A DNA stretch of 33,902 nt from a virus: positions 1-33,902 of IMG/VR virus record IMGVR_UViG_3300031250_000005. One strand, 5' to 3'. A program made the position numbers and the translations under genes. The notes beneath the pieces are model-generated. The model saw only the letters and a list, made by a program, of their open reading frames with translations. It was not told the origin of the DNA and did no database searches. Position 1 is the stretch's first letter; every line of letters starts with the position of its first letter. Of the stretch, positions 1-5,592 are shown piece after piece.

Positions 1-34
1 GAAGGACTGTCATAGCAGACCTCCCCATATGATA

Positions 35-63
35 GGGACCCACGTTACGTCGTGGGCCCTTTT
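35..63 (+). terminator. Intrinsic terminator of an upstream rightward unit
   Basis: A hairpin pairs CCCACG (39-44) with CGTGGG (51-56) around a TTACGT loop. It is extended by GGG (35-37) with CCC (57-59) across one bulged A, and a T-tract (60-63) follows. This is the usual intrinsic terminator layout. It would end transcription of a gene lying left of the window before the nuclease gene begins. Confidence 0.7.
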
Positions 64-73
64 GCTGTATAAT
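45..73 (+). promoter_or_regulatory. Candidate promoter for the nuclease gene, close to leaderless
   Basis: A perfect TATAAT lies at 68-73. A weak -35-like TTACGT sits 17 bp upstream, inside the terminator hairpin. The ATG at 81 is only 7 bases after the -10 box, so transcription would begin at or next to the start codon and give a leaderless or nearly leaderless mRNA. The -10 match is visible; promoter activity is inferred. Confidence 0.45.
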
Positions 74-80
74 CACAGTC

Positions 81-518
81 ATGACAACATCAGACGAAAG
101 ACTGAAGGAGCTGAAGGCACGGCTTGAGAAGAAGCACTCATTGCCGAAGCAGAAGGTAGGCCACTATGACATAGGCGGCGTCGATATGTTCTTCAGGTCG
201 AAGTGGGAGGCAAACTATGCGTTGTATCTCAACTGGCTTAAGAAAGTATCACATATAAAGGGCTGGGAGTTTGAGCCAGAAAAGTTTGTATTCGATAAGA
301 TCCAGTTCGGCACCCGGAGCTACCTCCCTGACTTCAAGGTTTTCAACAACGACGGTACGGTAGAGTACCACGAGGTCAAAGGTTACATGGACCCGAAGAG
401 CGCGACGAAACTGAAGCGTATGACGAAGTATTTTCCCGAGGTAAAGATCGTACTCATTGACAAAAAACCATATTATGCCATAATGCGTATGTTCGGCAAA
501 ATGCTCGGCTTTTACTAG
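81..518 (+). CDS. PD-(D/E)xK-type nuclease (DUF1064-like)
   Basis: This 145-residue protein has the layout of small phage PD-(D/E)xK nucleases of the DUF1064 / endonuclease I-like kind. An FRSKWEANYALYL segment (about residues 37-49) with a conserved Glu comes first. LPDFKV (about 82-87) then supplies the catalytic Asp, and YHEVKGY (about 96-102) supplies the E-x-K pair. Such enzymes usually act in phage recombination or resolution of branched DNA. The basic C-terminal part (KLKRMTKYF) could contact DNA. It is transcribed rightward alone, opposite to the recombination operon to its right, with its own -10 box just before the ATG and a terminator after it. The start is the first ATG and leaves no room for a ribosome binding site. 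The fold is fairly sure; the substrate is unknown. Confidence 0.8.
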   Translation: MTTSDERLKELKARLEKKHSLPKQKVGHYDIGGVDMFFRSKWEANYALYLNWLKKVSHIKGWEFEPEKFVFDKIQFGTRSYLPDFKVFNNDGTVEYHEVKGYMDPKSATKLKRMTKYFPEVKIVLIDKKPYYAIMRMFGKMLGFY

Positions 519-578
519 GCCCAAAATCGCGTTTTAAGGTAGTCCGGATTTAAAAGGTAGCAGTTTCTAAGCCTTTTG

Positions 579-601
579 TATATGCTTTTGACCAGCATAT
601 A
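579..601. other. AT-rich hairpin between convergent genes
   Basis: TATATGC (579-585) is perfectly complementary to GCATATA (595-601) around a 9-base loop. It lies 24 bases before the stronger GC-containing terminator hairpin at 625-650. There is no clear T-tract beside it, so it may only assist termination or mRNA end stability. The rest of the 519-655 gap holds no gene that I can see. Confidence 0.4.
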
Positions 602-620
602 TAAACGGTCCAAAAAACAT

Positions 621-656
621 ACAAAAAAGGAGCCGTTATGGGCTCCTTTTGTCTTT
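621..656. terminator. Bidirectional terminator between the nuclease gene and the leftward early operon
   Basis: AAAAGGAGCC (625-634) pairs with GGCTCCTTTT (641-650) around a 6-base loop, giving a 10-bp perfect stem. The rightward transcript is followed by TTTTGTCTTT and the leftward one by a T-rich run (complement of 611-628), so it can stop transcription from both sides. It sits directly at the stop codon of the last gene of the leftward operon. Confidence 0.85.
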
Positions 657-979
657 CAATCGCTTATCTCTGCTCTTTTGTCATCAAGGTCGCTCTCCGG
701 CAGCCTGAATGTCTCCTTTTTGTACTCCCTAGTCTCGTTGTACGAGACCTTGTTGTACACCTGCTCCGTCAGGTCGATGTTACGCATGCGGGCTATACCG
801 ATTGCGAAGATCACAACGTCGGCGAGCTCCCTTCCGAGCTCAACGTCGTCAGAAGCGTCGATCGCCTCCTGCGCCTCCTTCCTCAGGAGCTTGAGGTCAT
901 GCTCGAGGTCGTCAGTCGGGAACCTGTTCTTTACCTTGTTCAGGTATATGCGCTCTGCGAGCGCCTTTACGTCTATCAT
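656..979 (-). CDS. MazG-like nucleotide pyrophosphohydrolase
   Basis: This 107-residue all-helical protein matches the MazG / all-alpha NTP pyrophosphatase superfamily. LLRKEAQEAIDA (about 30-41) carries the ExxE-type metal ligands. ELGRELADVVIFAIGIAR (about 47-64) carries the second ExxD half, followed by a Lys/Glu-rich tail. Family members hydrolyse (d)NTPs to (d)NMPs. The T4 dCTPase gp56 belongs to the same broad superfamily, which matters because the gene lies directly downstream of a putative dCMP hydroxymethylase. A role as dCTP/dUTP pyrophosphatase that feeds dCMP to that enzyme and removes unmodified dCTP is an inference; it could equally be a general house-cleaning enzyme. It is the last gene of the leftward operon and ends at the bidirectional terminator. 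The start is the ATG at 979, after an 81-base gap containing hairpins. Confidence 0.8.
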   Translation of the reverse strand: MIDVKALAERIYLNKVKNRFPTDDLEHDLKLLRKEAQEAIDASDDVELGRELADVVIFAIGIARMRNIDLTEQVYNKVSYNETREYKKETFRLPESDLDDKRAEISD

Positions 980-1007
980 ACTATTCGATTTTAAAGTTAC
1001 GATTTAT

Positions 1008-1048
1008 CCGCAGAATTGCGGTAGTGCGCGCACCCATCAGCTGCGCGC
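1008..1048 (-). other. Two adjacent hairpins in the gap before the MazG-like gene
   Basis: CCGCA-GAAT-TGCGG (1008-1021) and GCGCGCA (1026-1032) pairing with TGCGCGC (1042-1048) form two neighbouring stems. They fill most of the 81-base gap between the hydroxymethylase-like and MazG-like genes. No T-tract follows in the leftward direction, so this is not a standard terminator. It may modulate expression or mRNA processing of the last operon gene. Confidence 0.4.
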
Positions 1049-1060
1049 CGAACCGTCTTC

Positions 1061-1903
1061 CTACAGCACTATCTTCAGGCCCGGTATCTTAGGCAGCGGC
1101 ATGTACCTGCTGTCTATGTCCAGCGTCGCCTCATCAAGGAGGCTGTCGTCGCCCTCGCTCGCTCTCGTGAGCGAGTTGTCCGGCAGGTCGAAGCCTATGA
1201 TCTCATTCTCCGACTTTCCCTGGTATGCCCTGTACCTTGCTACGATCTCCGCAGCCGCGGGGAAGTGTATGTCGTAGATGTGCGCGTGGCTGATCGAGTG
1301 CGTGTATATCCCCGGCCTCACGCCGAGCCTCTGCGCCAGCATGAGCTGGAGGAAGGCGAAGCCAGCGACGTCATACGGGAAGCCGAGGACCATGTCGTTC
1401 GAGCGCACCATATTGTGCATGTTCAGCCGTCCGCCTATTATGTTGCAGGTGAACGCGAACGGGCACGGTACGTTCTTTGCGCGTCCCTGTACGTCCATGA
1501 CGTCCCATGTTATGACGACGGCGTGCCTTGACGATGGGTCATATGTCAGCTTCTCTATCATGTTTTCTATCTGGTCGGTGTAGAAGTGCTCCTTCCACCT
1601 GAAGCCGTAGGCAGTCGATATCTGGCCGTCAGGCTCTACGAACGAGTCCCATATCTTCGTGTGTCTCTGGAGCCAGGTAGGGTTGCGAGTGCCCTGCTGG
1701 AACCACATCTGCTCAGCGATAAACGCTTTGACATTTATCGGACGGAGCGTAAGCAGCGGAAACCCGTCCTTCTCAAGGTCTGTCCTGAACGTCACCCCTG
1801 CGAACGCGGTAGTGAAGTGACCGGTGCGCTTGCTCATTTCCCTTGTTCCCTTATTTAGAATGCTGCTGAGCATGCGGCCGTACCACATATCGAGCTTAGT
1901 CAT
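1061..1903 (-). CDS. Thymidylate synthase-fold pyrimidine methyl/hydroxymethyltransferase, probably dCMP hydroxymethylase
   Basis: This 280-residue protein is clearly of the thymidylate synthase family. E64 is in AEQMWF, W85 is in KIWDSF, the nucleophile Cys147 is in NVPCPFAF, the phosphate/pyrimidine segment VRSNDMVLGF spans 166-175, and the SHAHIYDIH segment carries H208 and Y210. The base-discriminating Asn of thymidylate synthases (Asn177 in E. coli, within GLPFNIA) is replaced by Asp178 (GFPYDVA). T4 dCMP hydroxymethylase gp42 has Asp179 at this place, and the change is known to switch preference from dUMP to dCMP. The second Trp of the IWDEW box is Phe, and the conserved PVAV C-terminus of thymidylate synthases is missing (end is GLKIVL). 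I infer dCMP + methylene-THF to hydroxymethyl-dCMP; a divergent thymidylate synthase is the alternative. The start is the ATG at 1903, overlapping the upstream stop by 8 bases; a TTG at 1924 is less likely. Confidence 0.9.
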   Translation of the reverse strand: MTKLDMWYGRMLSSILNKGTREMSKRTGHFTTAFAGVTFRTDLEKDGFPLLTLRPINVKAFIAEQMWFQQGTRNPTWLQRHTKIWDSFVEPDGQISTAYGFRWKEHFYTDQIENMIEKLTYDPSSRHAVVITWDVMDVQGRAKNVPCPFAFTCNIIGGRLNMHNMVRSNDMVLGFPYDVAGFAFLQLMLAQRLGVRPGIYTHSISHAHIYDIHFPAAAEIVARYRAYQGKSENEIIGFDLPDNSLTRASEGDDSLLDEATLDIDSRYMPLPKIPGLKIVL

Positions 1904-2090
1904 GGTAGAAAGGGTCAAGCTCAAACAGATCCTCGTTGAAGAGGTGTAGCAGGCCTTCTATGACAGTAGTCTCAACAACTATGCGAACGTCGCCTGCTAT
2001 GTTTGTAAATACTGCGCGCACCTCTCCGGGGAAGCTGTATCCCTTTACCTTCAATACCTTATCGCCTACCTTAAACTTTGATTTTTCCAT
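1896..2090 (-). CDS. Small SH3/KOW-like hypothetical protein
   Basis: This is a 64-residue protein starting MEKSKFKVGDKV. The KFKVGDKVLKVKGY segment followed by short predicted beta strands (GEVRAVF, DVRIVVE) is typical of small SH3-like/KOW barrels found in many phages, whose targets are usually unknown. The C-terminus is acidic (LFNEDLFELDPF). The ATG at 2090 is chosen because it begins at the conserved-looking KVGDKV region and lies 7 bases after the kinase stop codon. The gene sits between the dNMP kinase and the hydroxymethylase-like gene, and its stop overlaps the start of the latter by 8 bases, so translation is probably coupled. The fold assignment is tentative. Confidence 0.7.
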   Translation of the reverse strand: MEKSKFKVGDKVLKVKGYSFPGEVRAVFTNIAGDVRIVVETTVIEGLLHLFNEDLFELDPFYHD

Positions 2091-2097
2091 GGTAAGT

Positions 2098-2604
2098 TTA
2101 TTTAGCTTCTGCCAATAATGCCCCCACATACCCAGTGATATATTGTGGGATCTTTTTCAGGTCGTCCATACTCACGCTAAGCCAGTTTATCAGGCTGGAG
2201 TCAAGCTCCCGATTGTAGTTTGCCACTATCTGGTCTACCTCTGACTTGCGCGTCTCCGTCTCCCCGTCTTCGTCGAAGCGGTGCTTGATCGCGTCGCTGC
2301 TGTCATAGCAGTAAATCCCGATTACATTGTCCTTGACAGCCGTCTCAAGCATCTGCTTCATGAGCTGGCTGATCTGGCTCGATCCGCGCTTCACTGGCCC
2401 GTATGCCAGTTCCGACATGTAGCACCGGTCTATGATGTGAGGAACCTTCTCGTTGAGCAGGAAGGCCGCATACTCCTGCAGCGCCTTGTTGTCAGTCGGC
2501 GCACTGAACTTCTTTATCGGGATACCGAACTCCTCGCTGAGGCGCTTTGCCAGCGTCGACTTACCGGTCTTGTCCATGCCTTCGATTATGATGTGCTTAG
2601 TCAT
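2098..2604 (-). CDS. P-loop deoxynucleoside monophosphate kinase (thymidylate kinase-like)
   Basis: This 168-residue P-loop kinase opens with HIIIEGMDKTGKSTLAKRL; the Walker A motif GMDKTGKS spans residues 9-16. HIIDRCYMSELAY (about 57-69) corresponds to the DR(Y/F)xxS-type segment of thymidylate kinases. Helical LID-like and C-terminal parts follow. Such enzymes convert dNMPs to dNDPs with ATP. Beside a putative dCMP hydroxymethylase it is a good candidate for phosphorylating hydroxymethyl-dCMP, as T4 gp1 does, but this is inferred from position. The start is the ATG at 2604, which overlaps the upstream stop in the sequence ATGACTAA; an ATG three codons upstream is possible. Confidence 0.8.
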   Translation of the reverse strand: MTKHIIIEGMDKTGKSTLAKRLSEEFGIPIKKFSAPTDNKALQEYAAFLLNEKVPHIIDRCYMSELAYGPVKRGSSQISQLMKQMLETAVKDNVIGIYCYDSSDAIKHRFDEDGETETRKSEVDQIVANYNRELDSSLINWLSVSMDDLKKIPQYITGYVGALLAEAK

Positions 2605-3187
2605 TGTCTTCATTATTTATGAATAAATCGCTTTTTATCTCATTTCCCCATGAGTCCCAACCTTCGAACTTCTCACGGGCAAATAATTCCACTTTTTCCT
2701 GCTTTGAAAACATCGCTTCTATTCTTGAGCGTGCCTCAGTAGGCTTCTGGCTATGGACACCTCTTGATGACTCTATTACTTGCCTTACGTTGCGTGCCTC
2801 TATAAGACTGTGTCCCTTTCCCTTTGTAGCAAGGAGGCATATCTCACTGCCTTTCATACCATAAGGTCCGAGAACCCATGCCTGCTTTCCTGTCGATGTC
2901 TTCTTGACCCACGTGAACCCTATAGTCTTGTATGTGAAACCCCATGCCTTTATTACCTGAAGAGCGTACTCCAGATGAGCGTCGGTAGTCCACAAAAACA
3001 GTACCGAGTTCTCCGCAGCTATCGAACTTATGTCAAGCCTCTTTATTTCGTCTATCGTCATGGTCGCGTAGTGGTCCTTATCAAGTTCAGCATAGACACT
3101 TTTTGATCCGTCTGGACCTGTGCGTTTTAAGGCTCGGTTGCTAAACTTCCATGGTGGATCCGCATATATTACTCCGTATTTTTTCAT
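2597..3187 (-). CDS. MT-A70-family adenine-N6 DNA methyltransferase
   Basis: This 196-residue protein starts MKKYGVIYADPPWKF, with the catalytic DPPW motif at residues 10-13 as in the MT-A70 family. Further family-like features are LFLWTTDAHLEYA (about 63-75), GFTWVKK, the GSEICLLATKG strand and HSQKPTE (about 145-151). These enzymes transfer a methyl group from S-adenosylmethionine to adenine N6. In phages they are usually orphan methylases that protect DNA from host restriction. No restriction endonuclease or specificity subunit is adjacent. The gene starts with a 4-base ATGA overlap with the dCMP deaminase gene. Its G+C content (about 47% in lines I counted) is well below that of the flanking nucleotide genes (about 67% in one line of the hydroxymethylase gene), suggesting separate acquisition. 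Confidence 0.9.
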   Translation of the reverse strand: MKKYGVIYADPPWKFSNRALKRTGPDGSKSVYAELDKDHYATMTIDEIKRLDISSIAAENSVLFLWTTDAHLEYALQVIKAWGFTYKTIGFTWVKKTSTGKQAWVLGPYGMKGSEICLLATKGKGHSLIEARNVRQVIESSRGVHSQKPTEARSRIEAMFSKQEKVELFAREKFEGWDSWGNEIKSDLFINNEDND

Positions 3188-3753
3188 ACTTTTATGAGGT
3201 TAATTCCTGCGGCCTTTAATATGTCCTTAGAGCCCTGCTTCTCGTGCTCATTGAGGTAATATACGCCCATGAAGCCGGAGTTGACTATCGCCTTCGCGCA
3301 CTGTGCGCAAGGAAGGGTCGTGACGTACATTACCTTCAGCCTGTCGTGCGACCCTGAGGCTATAAGCGCGTTAACCTCGGCGTGAAGGTGTCCGCATGAG
3401 TCGCTCGGGTCGCACTTGTTCGACTGCCCCTTCGCGCCGCCGTTGTAGCCGTTGCCTAGCACCGTGCGCTTGTCCATATCGGTTATTACGCACCCGACCT
3501 GGAGGCGTTCGCACGTGCTGCGCTTCGAGAGCATGACAGCCGTTTGCATCCAGACCTGGTCGATGGTAGGTCTTATGCCTTCGAAGCCGCCGTGGAGCAC
3601 TGCTTCTTTTTGTATCTGCTCGAGCTTGTCCTCTATGAAGTCTGCTAGCCCTTTTTCCATGCTTATGGGGCCTTGTGAATAATGGTGCACGTTCAGAGTA
3701 AAGTCAACAATTTTTATTGCAATAGAACGAGAAACTTCTTTGATGTTCATCAT
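3184..3753 (-). CDS. dCMP deaminase (cytidine deaminase superfamily)
   Basis: This 189-residue zinc-dependent deaminase carries the HAE motif (H124-A125-E126 in HLHAEVNAL) and the PCxxC motif (P148-CAQC in LPCAQCAKA). The upstream segment LSKRSTCERLQVGCVI is typical of dCMP deaminases. The reaction is dCMP to dUMP, feeding dTMP synthesis. An N-terminal extension of about 65 residues precedes the usual start of the domain; it contains a helical stretch (LADFIEDKLEQIQKEAVL) and has no function I recognise. The gene overlaps the dUTPase stop at ATGATGA, so the ATG at 3753 (or the adjacent one at 3750) is the likely start, with coupled translation. Its presence together with a putative dCMP hydroxymethylase implies two competing uses of dCMP. 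Confidence 0.92.
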   Translation of the reverse strand: MMNIKEVSRSIAIKIVDFTLNVHHYSQGPISMEKGLADFIEDKLEQIQKEAVLHGGFEGIRPTIDQVWMQTAVMLSKRSTCERLQVGCVITDMDKRTVLGNGYNGGAKGQSNKCDPSDSCGHLHAEVNALIASGSHDRLKVMYVTTLPCAQCAKAIVNSGFMGVYYLNEHEKQGSKDILKAAGINLIKV

Positions 3754-4166
3754 ACCCCAGTCGAGCCGTGCGCTCCTGCCCCGCGCTCGCCTCCTGCTAT
3801 CGTTGGTACCTCGTTCAGTATGAACTGCCTGATCGGCACGAACACTATCTGACATATCCGGTCGCCCTTCTTCACGACATACTCAACAGCGCCGGTGTTT
3901 ACGAGTGTGACATGCACGGTGCCAGAGTACCCGCTGTCGACCAATGGGCCCGTGGAGAATATTCCCTTAGCGCCCTGGCTTGAGCGCTCTATTACCATTC
4001 CGCAGAAGCCTGGAGGTATCTCGAAGCTCACTCCGAGGTCCAGCCTCTCTGTGCGCCTCCCCGGCTTCAGGGTGAAGTCCTCGAGCGCGTACAGGTCATA
4101 TCCTGCGTCCTCCTTGTGCTTCTTGTACGGCTGCGGAACCGTGTCGTCTGTCCTTGAGTAGTTCAT
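3750..4166 (-). CDS. dut: dUTP diphosphatase
   Basis: This is a 138-residue trimeric-type dUTPase with all five motifs in order: DAGYDLYA (20-27), ERSSQ (60-64), LVDSGYSGTVHV (75-86) with the catalytic Asp77 and Tyr80, GDRICQIVF (101-109), and the C-terminal RGAGAHGSTGV (128-138). Motif 5 normally reads RGxxGFGSTG; here the Phe that stacks on uracil is His. The enzyme hydrolyses dUTP to dUMP and pyrophosphate, preventing uracil incorporation and supplying dUMP. The start is the ATG at 4166, one base after the stop of the preceding gene; a longer form from the ATG at 4208 would add 14 residues that do not resemble dUTPases. Confidence 0.95.
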   Translation of the reverse strand: MNYSRTDDTVPQPYKKHKEDAGYDLYALEDFTLKPGRRTERLDLGVSFEIPPGFCGMVIERSSQGAKGIFSTGPLVDSGYSGTVHVTLVNTGAVEYVVKKGDRICQIVFVPIRQFILNEVPTIAGGERGAGAHGSTGV

Positions 4167-4167
4167 A

Positions 4168-4395
4168 TTATTCCTTAGAGAAGCCTCCCTTCTTGGCATT
4201 CTCAACATACTTGATAATCGCCCAGCCCGGTATGTAGTACATCGTCTTTGTCTTCTTCTTGCTCGCTATGGGAGAGAAAACCGACGCCCACTTAGGCTCC
4301 CGAAGCGCGCGGTAGAAAGATGACCTCTTCCACGGCAGTATACCCATCTGATATACTGCTCCCGCTGTATAGTATTTGTCCTTGTCTATTTTCAT
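4168..4395 (-). CDS. Small putative DNA-binding (HTH/excisionase-like) protein
   Basis: This basic 75-residue protein (MKIDKDKYYTAGAVYQMG...) looks like a single small winged-helix or helix-turn-helix domain. YYTAGAVYQMGILPW and KRSSFYRALREPKW resemble the two helices of MerR/excisionase-like DNA binders. These are followed by a KKKTKTMYYIPGW beta-wing-like segment and a C-terminal helix. It could be a regulator or an architectural DNA-binding protein; with no integrase in the window a true excisionase role is unlikely. It begins in a 4-base ATGA overlap with the preceding gene. Function unproven. Confidence 0.65.
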   Translation of the reverse strand: MKIDKDKYYTAGAVYQMGILPWKRSSFYRALREPKWASVFSPIASKKKTKTMYYIPGWAIIKYVENAKKGGFSKE

Positions 4396-4607
4396 TTTAC
4401 CATCCTCTCGAGCTCCTTAATTATAATACCGGCCCTCTTGAACTCCTGGAACATGTGCTTCGCGTGGTTAGTGTCTGACGGGGATACCGACATTATGAGC
4501 ACCTTGTCCGAACCCTTTGGGTACAGGACTATGTGCTTGCTCCCTTGCCTGATCCTCGAGCAGTAGGGGGCGACCATCTCCACGAGCTTCTTTATGTCCT
4601 TGGTCAT
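4392..4607 (-). CDS. HicA-like small protein without a visible HicB partner
   Basis: This 71-residue protein has the size and the central pattern of the HicA/dsRBD-like mRNA-interferase fold: IRQGSKHIVLYPKG (about 19-32) with a Gly-Ser-x-His turn, a VLIMSVSPSD strand, and a helix ending in EFKRAGI. HicA toxins use the His after the GS turn for RNA cleavage. Solo HicA-like proteins are common in phages, where the role is unknown and may be simple RNA binding. No HicB-like antitoxin is adjacent; the next gene encodes an HTH-like protein that starts in the ATGA overlap, which could conceivably act as partner. The family call is tentative. Confidence 0.6.
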   Translation of the reverse strand: MTKDIKKLVEMVAPYCSRIRQGSKHIVLYPKGSDKVLIMSVSPSDTNHAKHMFQEFKRAGIIIKELERMVK

Positions 4608-4636
4608 TGCCGCTTCGTGTCTACGGCTTTCACAGG

Positions 4637-4717
4637 CTACTTCTTTGACGGCTTAGGCTTCGACTGCTTTGTGTCTACCGCCTCGCGCTTATTAGCTGCT
4701 GCTTTTGTATTTGCCAT
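4637..4717 (-). CDS. Lys/Ala-rich 26-residue micro-protein
   Basis: A short frame on the minus strand reads MANTKAAANKREAV, then a Lys/Ser/Pro-rich tail, and ends in TAG at 4637. Its ATG at 4717 has the CATATG context seen at most starts here. It fills an otherwise empty 137-base gap in a tightly packed operon. It is basic and probably disordered. No function can be assigned, and it might not be translated. Confidence 0.45.
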   Translation of the reverse strand: MANTKAAANKREAVDTKQSKPKPSKK

Positions 4718-4744
4718 ATGTGTGTTGTTATGTTACTTTATAAA

Positions 4745-5047
4745 TCAATTCCGCCCGGCTAGCCTCGTCTGCTCAAACTCTGTCTGAAGCCTGCGCTTGT
4801 TCTTCTTGTCCTTGCCCTCAGTCAGCCACTGCCACTCGCGGTTCGCCGCTATGATGTCGTCTGCAATCTCTGCGAACTTCTTCTGCTCGATATGCATGAG
4901 CTCGATCGGGTAGTACTTCTGAACCATGGCAGCGACGACCCTGTACTTGTTTGCGACGAGTGAGGCGTCTGACCTTCCCCTTACTATCTCAGAAAGCGTA
5001 ATCCTCTGGAACTTATGCCTTAGGCGCCGTTGCTTCTTCAGGTCCAT
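4745..5047 (-). CDS. Hypothetical basic helical protein
   Basis: This 100-residue protein (MDLKKQRRLRHKFQRITLSE...) is Lys/Arg-rich and predicted mostly helical. A KYYPIELMHIEQKKFAEIAD segment lies in the middle, followed by a charged C-terminus (GKDKKNKRRLQTEFEQTR). I do not recognise the family. It lies between the recombination genes and the HicA-like gene and overlaps the preceding small gene by 35 bases, so it is part of the same transcript. Its charge would suit nucleic-acid binding, but that is only a guess. Confidence 0.75.
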   Translation of the reverse strand: MDLKKQRRLRHKFQRITLSEIVRGRSDASLVANKYRVVAAMVQKYYPIELMHIEQKKFAEIADDIIAANREWQWLTEGKDKKNKRRLQTEFEQTRLAGRN

Positions 5048-5228
5048 AGTATATCTCCGCGGCTCCCATCATGATCCACGAAGCCATTGTCCCCTGCCAG
5101 ATTTTCATATTCTCAAACTCATAGAAGGCATTATTTGCTATCTCTACATAAGTTCCTATGTCACCGGCACGTATTCCAACGAGTGGTATGTGCCTCAGCA
5201 CACGAACCTTCTTAGTAACGTTTGTCAT
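5013..5228 (-). CDS. Small hypothetical beta-rich protein
   Basis: This 71-residue protein starts MTNVTKKVRVLRHIPLVG. The sequence VRVLRHIPLVGIRAGDIGTYVEI followed by FENMKIW suggests a small beta barrel similar to the KVGD/AGDIG type SH3-like phage proteins. It overlaps the NinB-like gene by 17 bases upstream and the next gene by 35 bases downstream, so all are translated from one compact mRNA. No function recognised. Confidence 0.65.
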   Translation of the reverse strand: MTNVTKKVRVLRHIPLVGIRAGDIGTYVEIANNAFYEFENMKIWQGTMASWIMMGAAEIYYGPEEATAPKA

Positions 5229-5589
5229 GAGGTACCTCGATTGTGTTATTTAATAAGTCGACCATGTTCGGGAAAGGTATGTGCAGGTGGCTCTCGCCCT
5301 CCGCAAGCACCTTGTTGATTACGTCGTAAACCATGTCTATCTCCTTAGTCGTCAGCTCGGTCGTGCTCTCCTTACTGAGGAGCTGCTGCTGCACCTGCTT
5401 CCATGCCGACTTGACGACCTCAGGGGTAGGCACGATCTCCATGGAGGAGAACGCGCGATCTGACGTCATACCCATAGATATGAGCGCGTCCGACACCTGC
5501 TTGAACCACTTGTGCAAAGCCCTGTTCTGAAGCTTCGTGCGCTGGCGATCTTCTTTCAGTGAAGCGTCGATAAAGTCCTCGATAGCCAT
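5212..5589 (-). CDS. Conserved phage protein, NinB-like recombination accessory candidate
   Basis: This 125-residue protein opens with MAIEDFIDASLKEDRQRTKLQNRALHKWF. The KLQNRALHKWFKQVSDAL pattern (about 19-36) and STTELTTKEIDMVYDVINKVL (about 79-99) are features of a widespread phage family found beside SSB and recombination genes; some annotate these as NinB-like recombination mediators. The HIPFPNMVDL segment near the end also fits that family. It follows the SSB gene by 3 bases in the same operon. An accessory role in recombination or replication is inferred from context only. Confidence 0.75.
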   Translation of the reverse strand: MAIEDFIDASLKEDRQRTKLQNRALHKWFKQVSDALISMGMTSDRAFSSMEIVPTPEVVKSAWKQVQQQLLSKESTTELTTKEIDMVYDVINKVLAEGESHLHIPFPNMVDLLNNTIEVPHDKRY

Positions 5590-5592
5590 ATG

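Noticed and set aside
576-1583. Rightward frames of about 100-230 codons opposite the MazG-like and hydroxymethylase genes
   Set aside because: The leftward frames have clear family motifs and coupled starts; the opposite frames have none.
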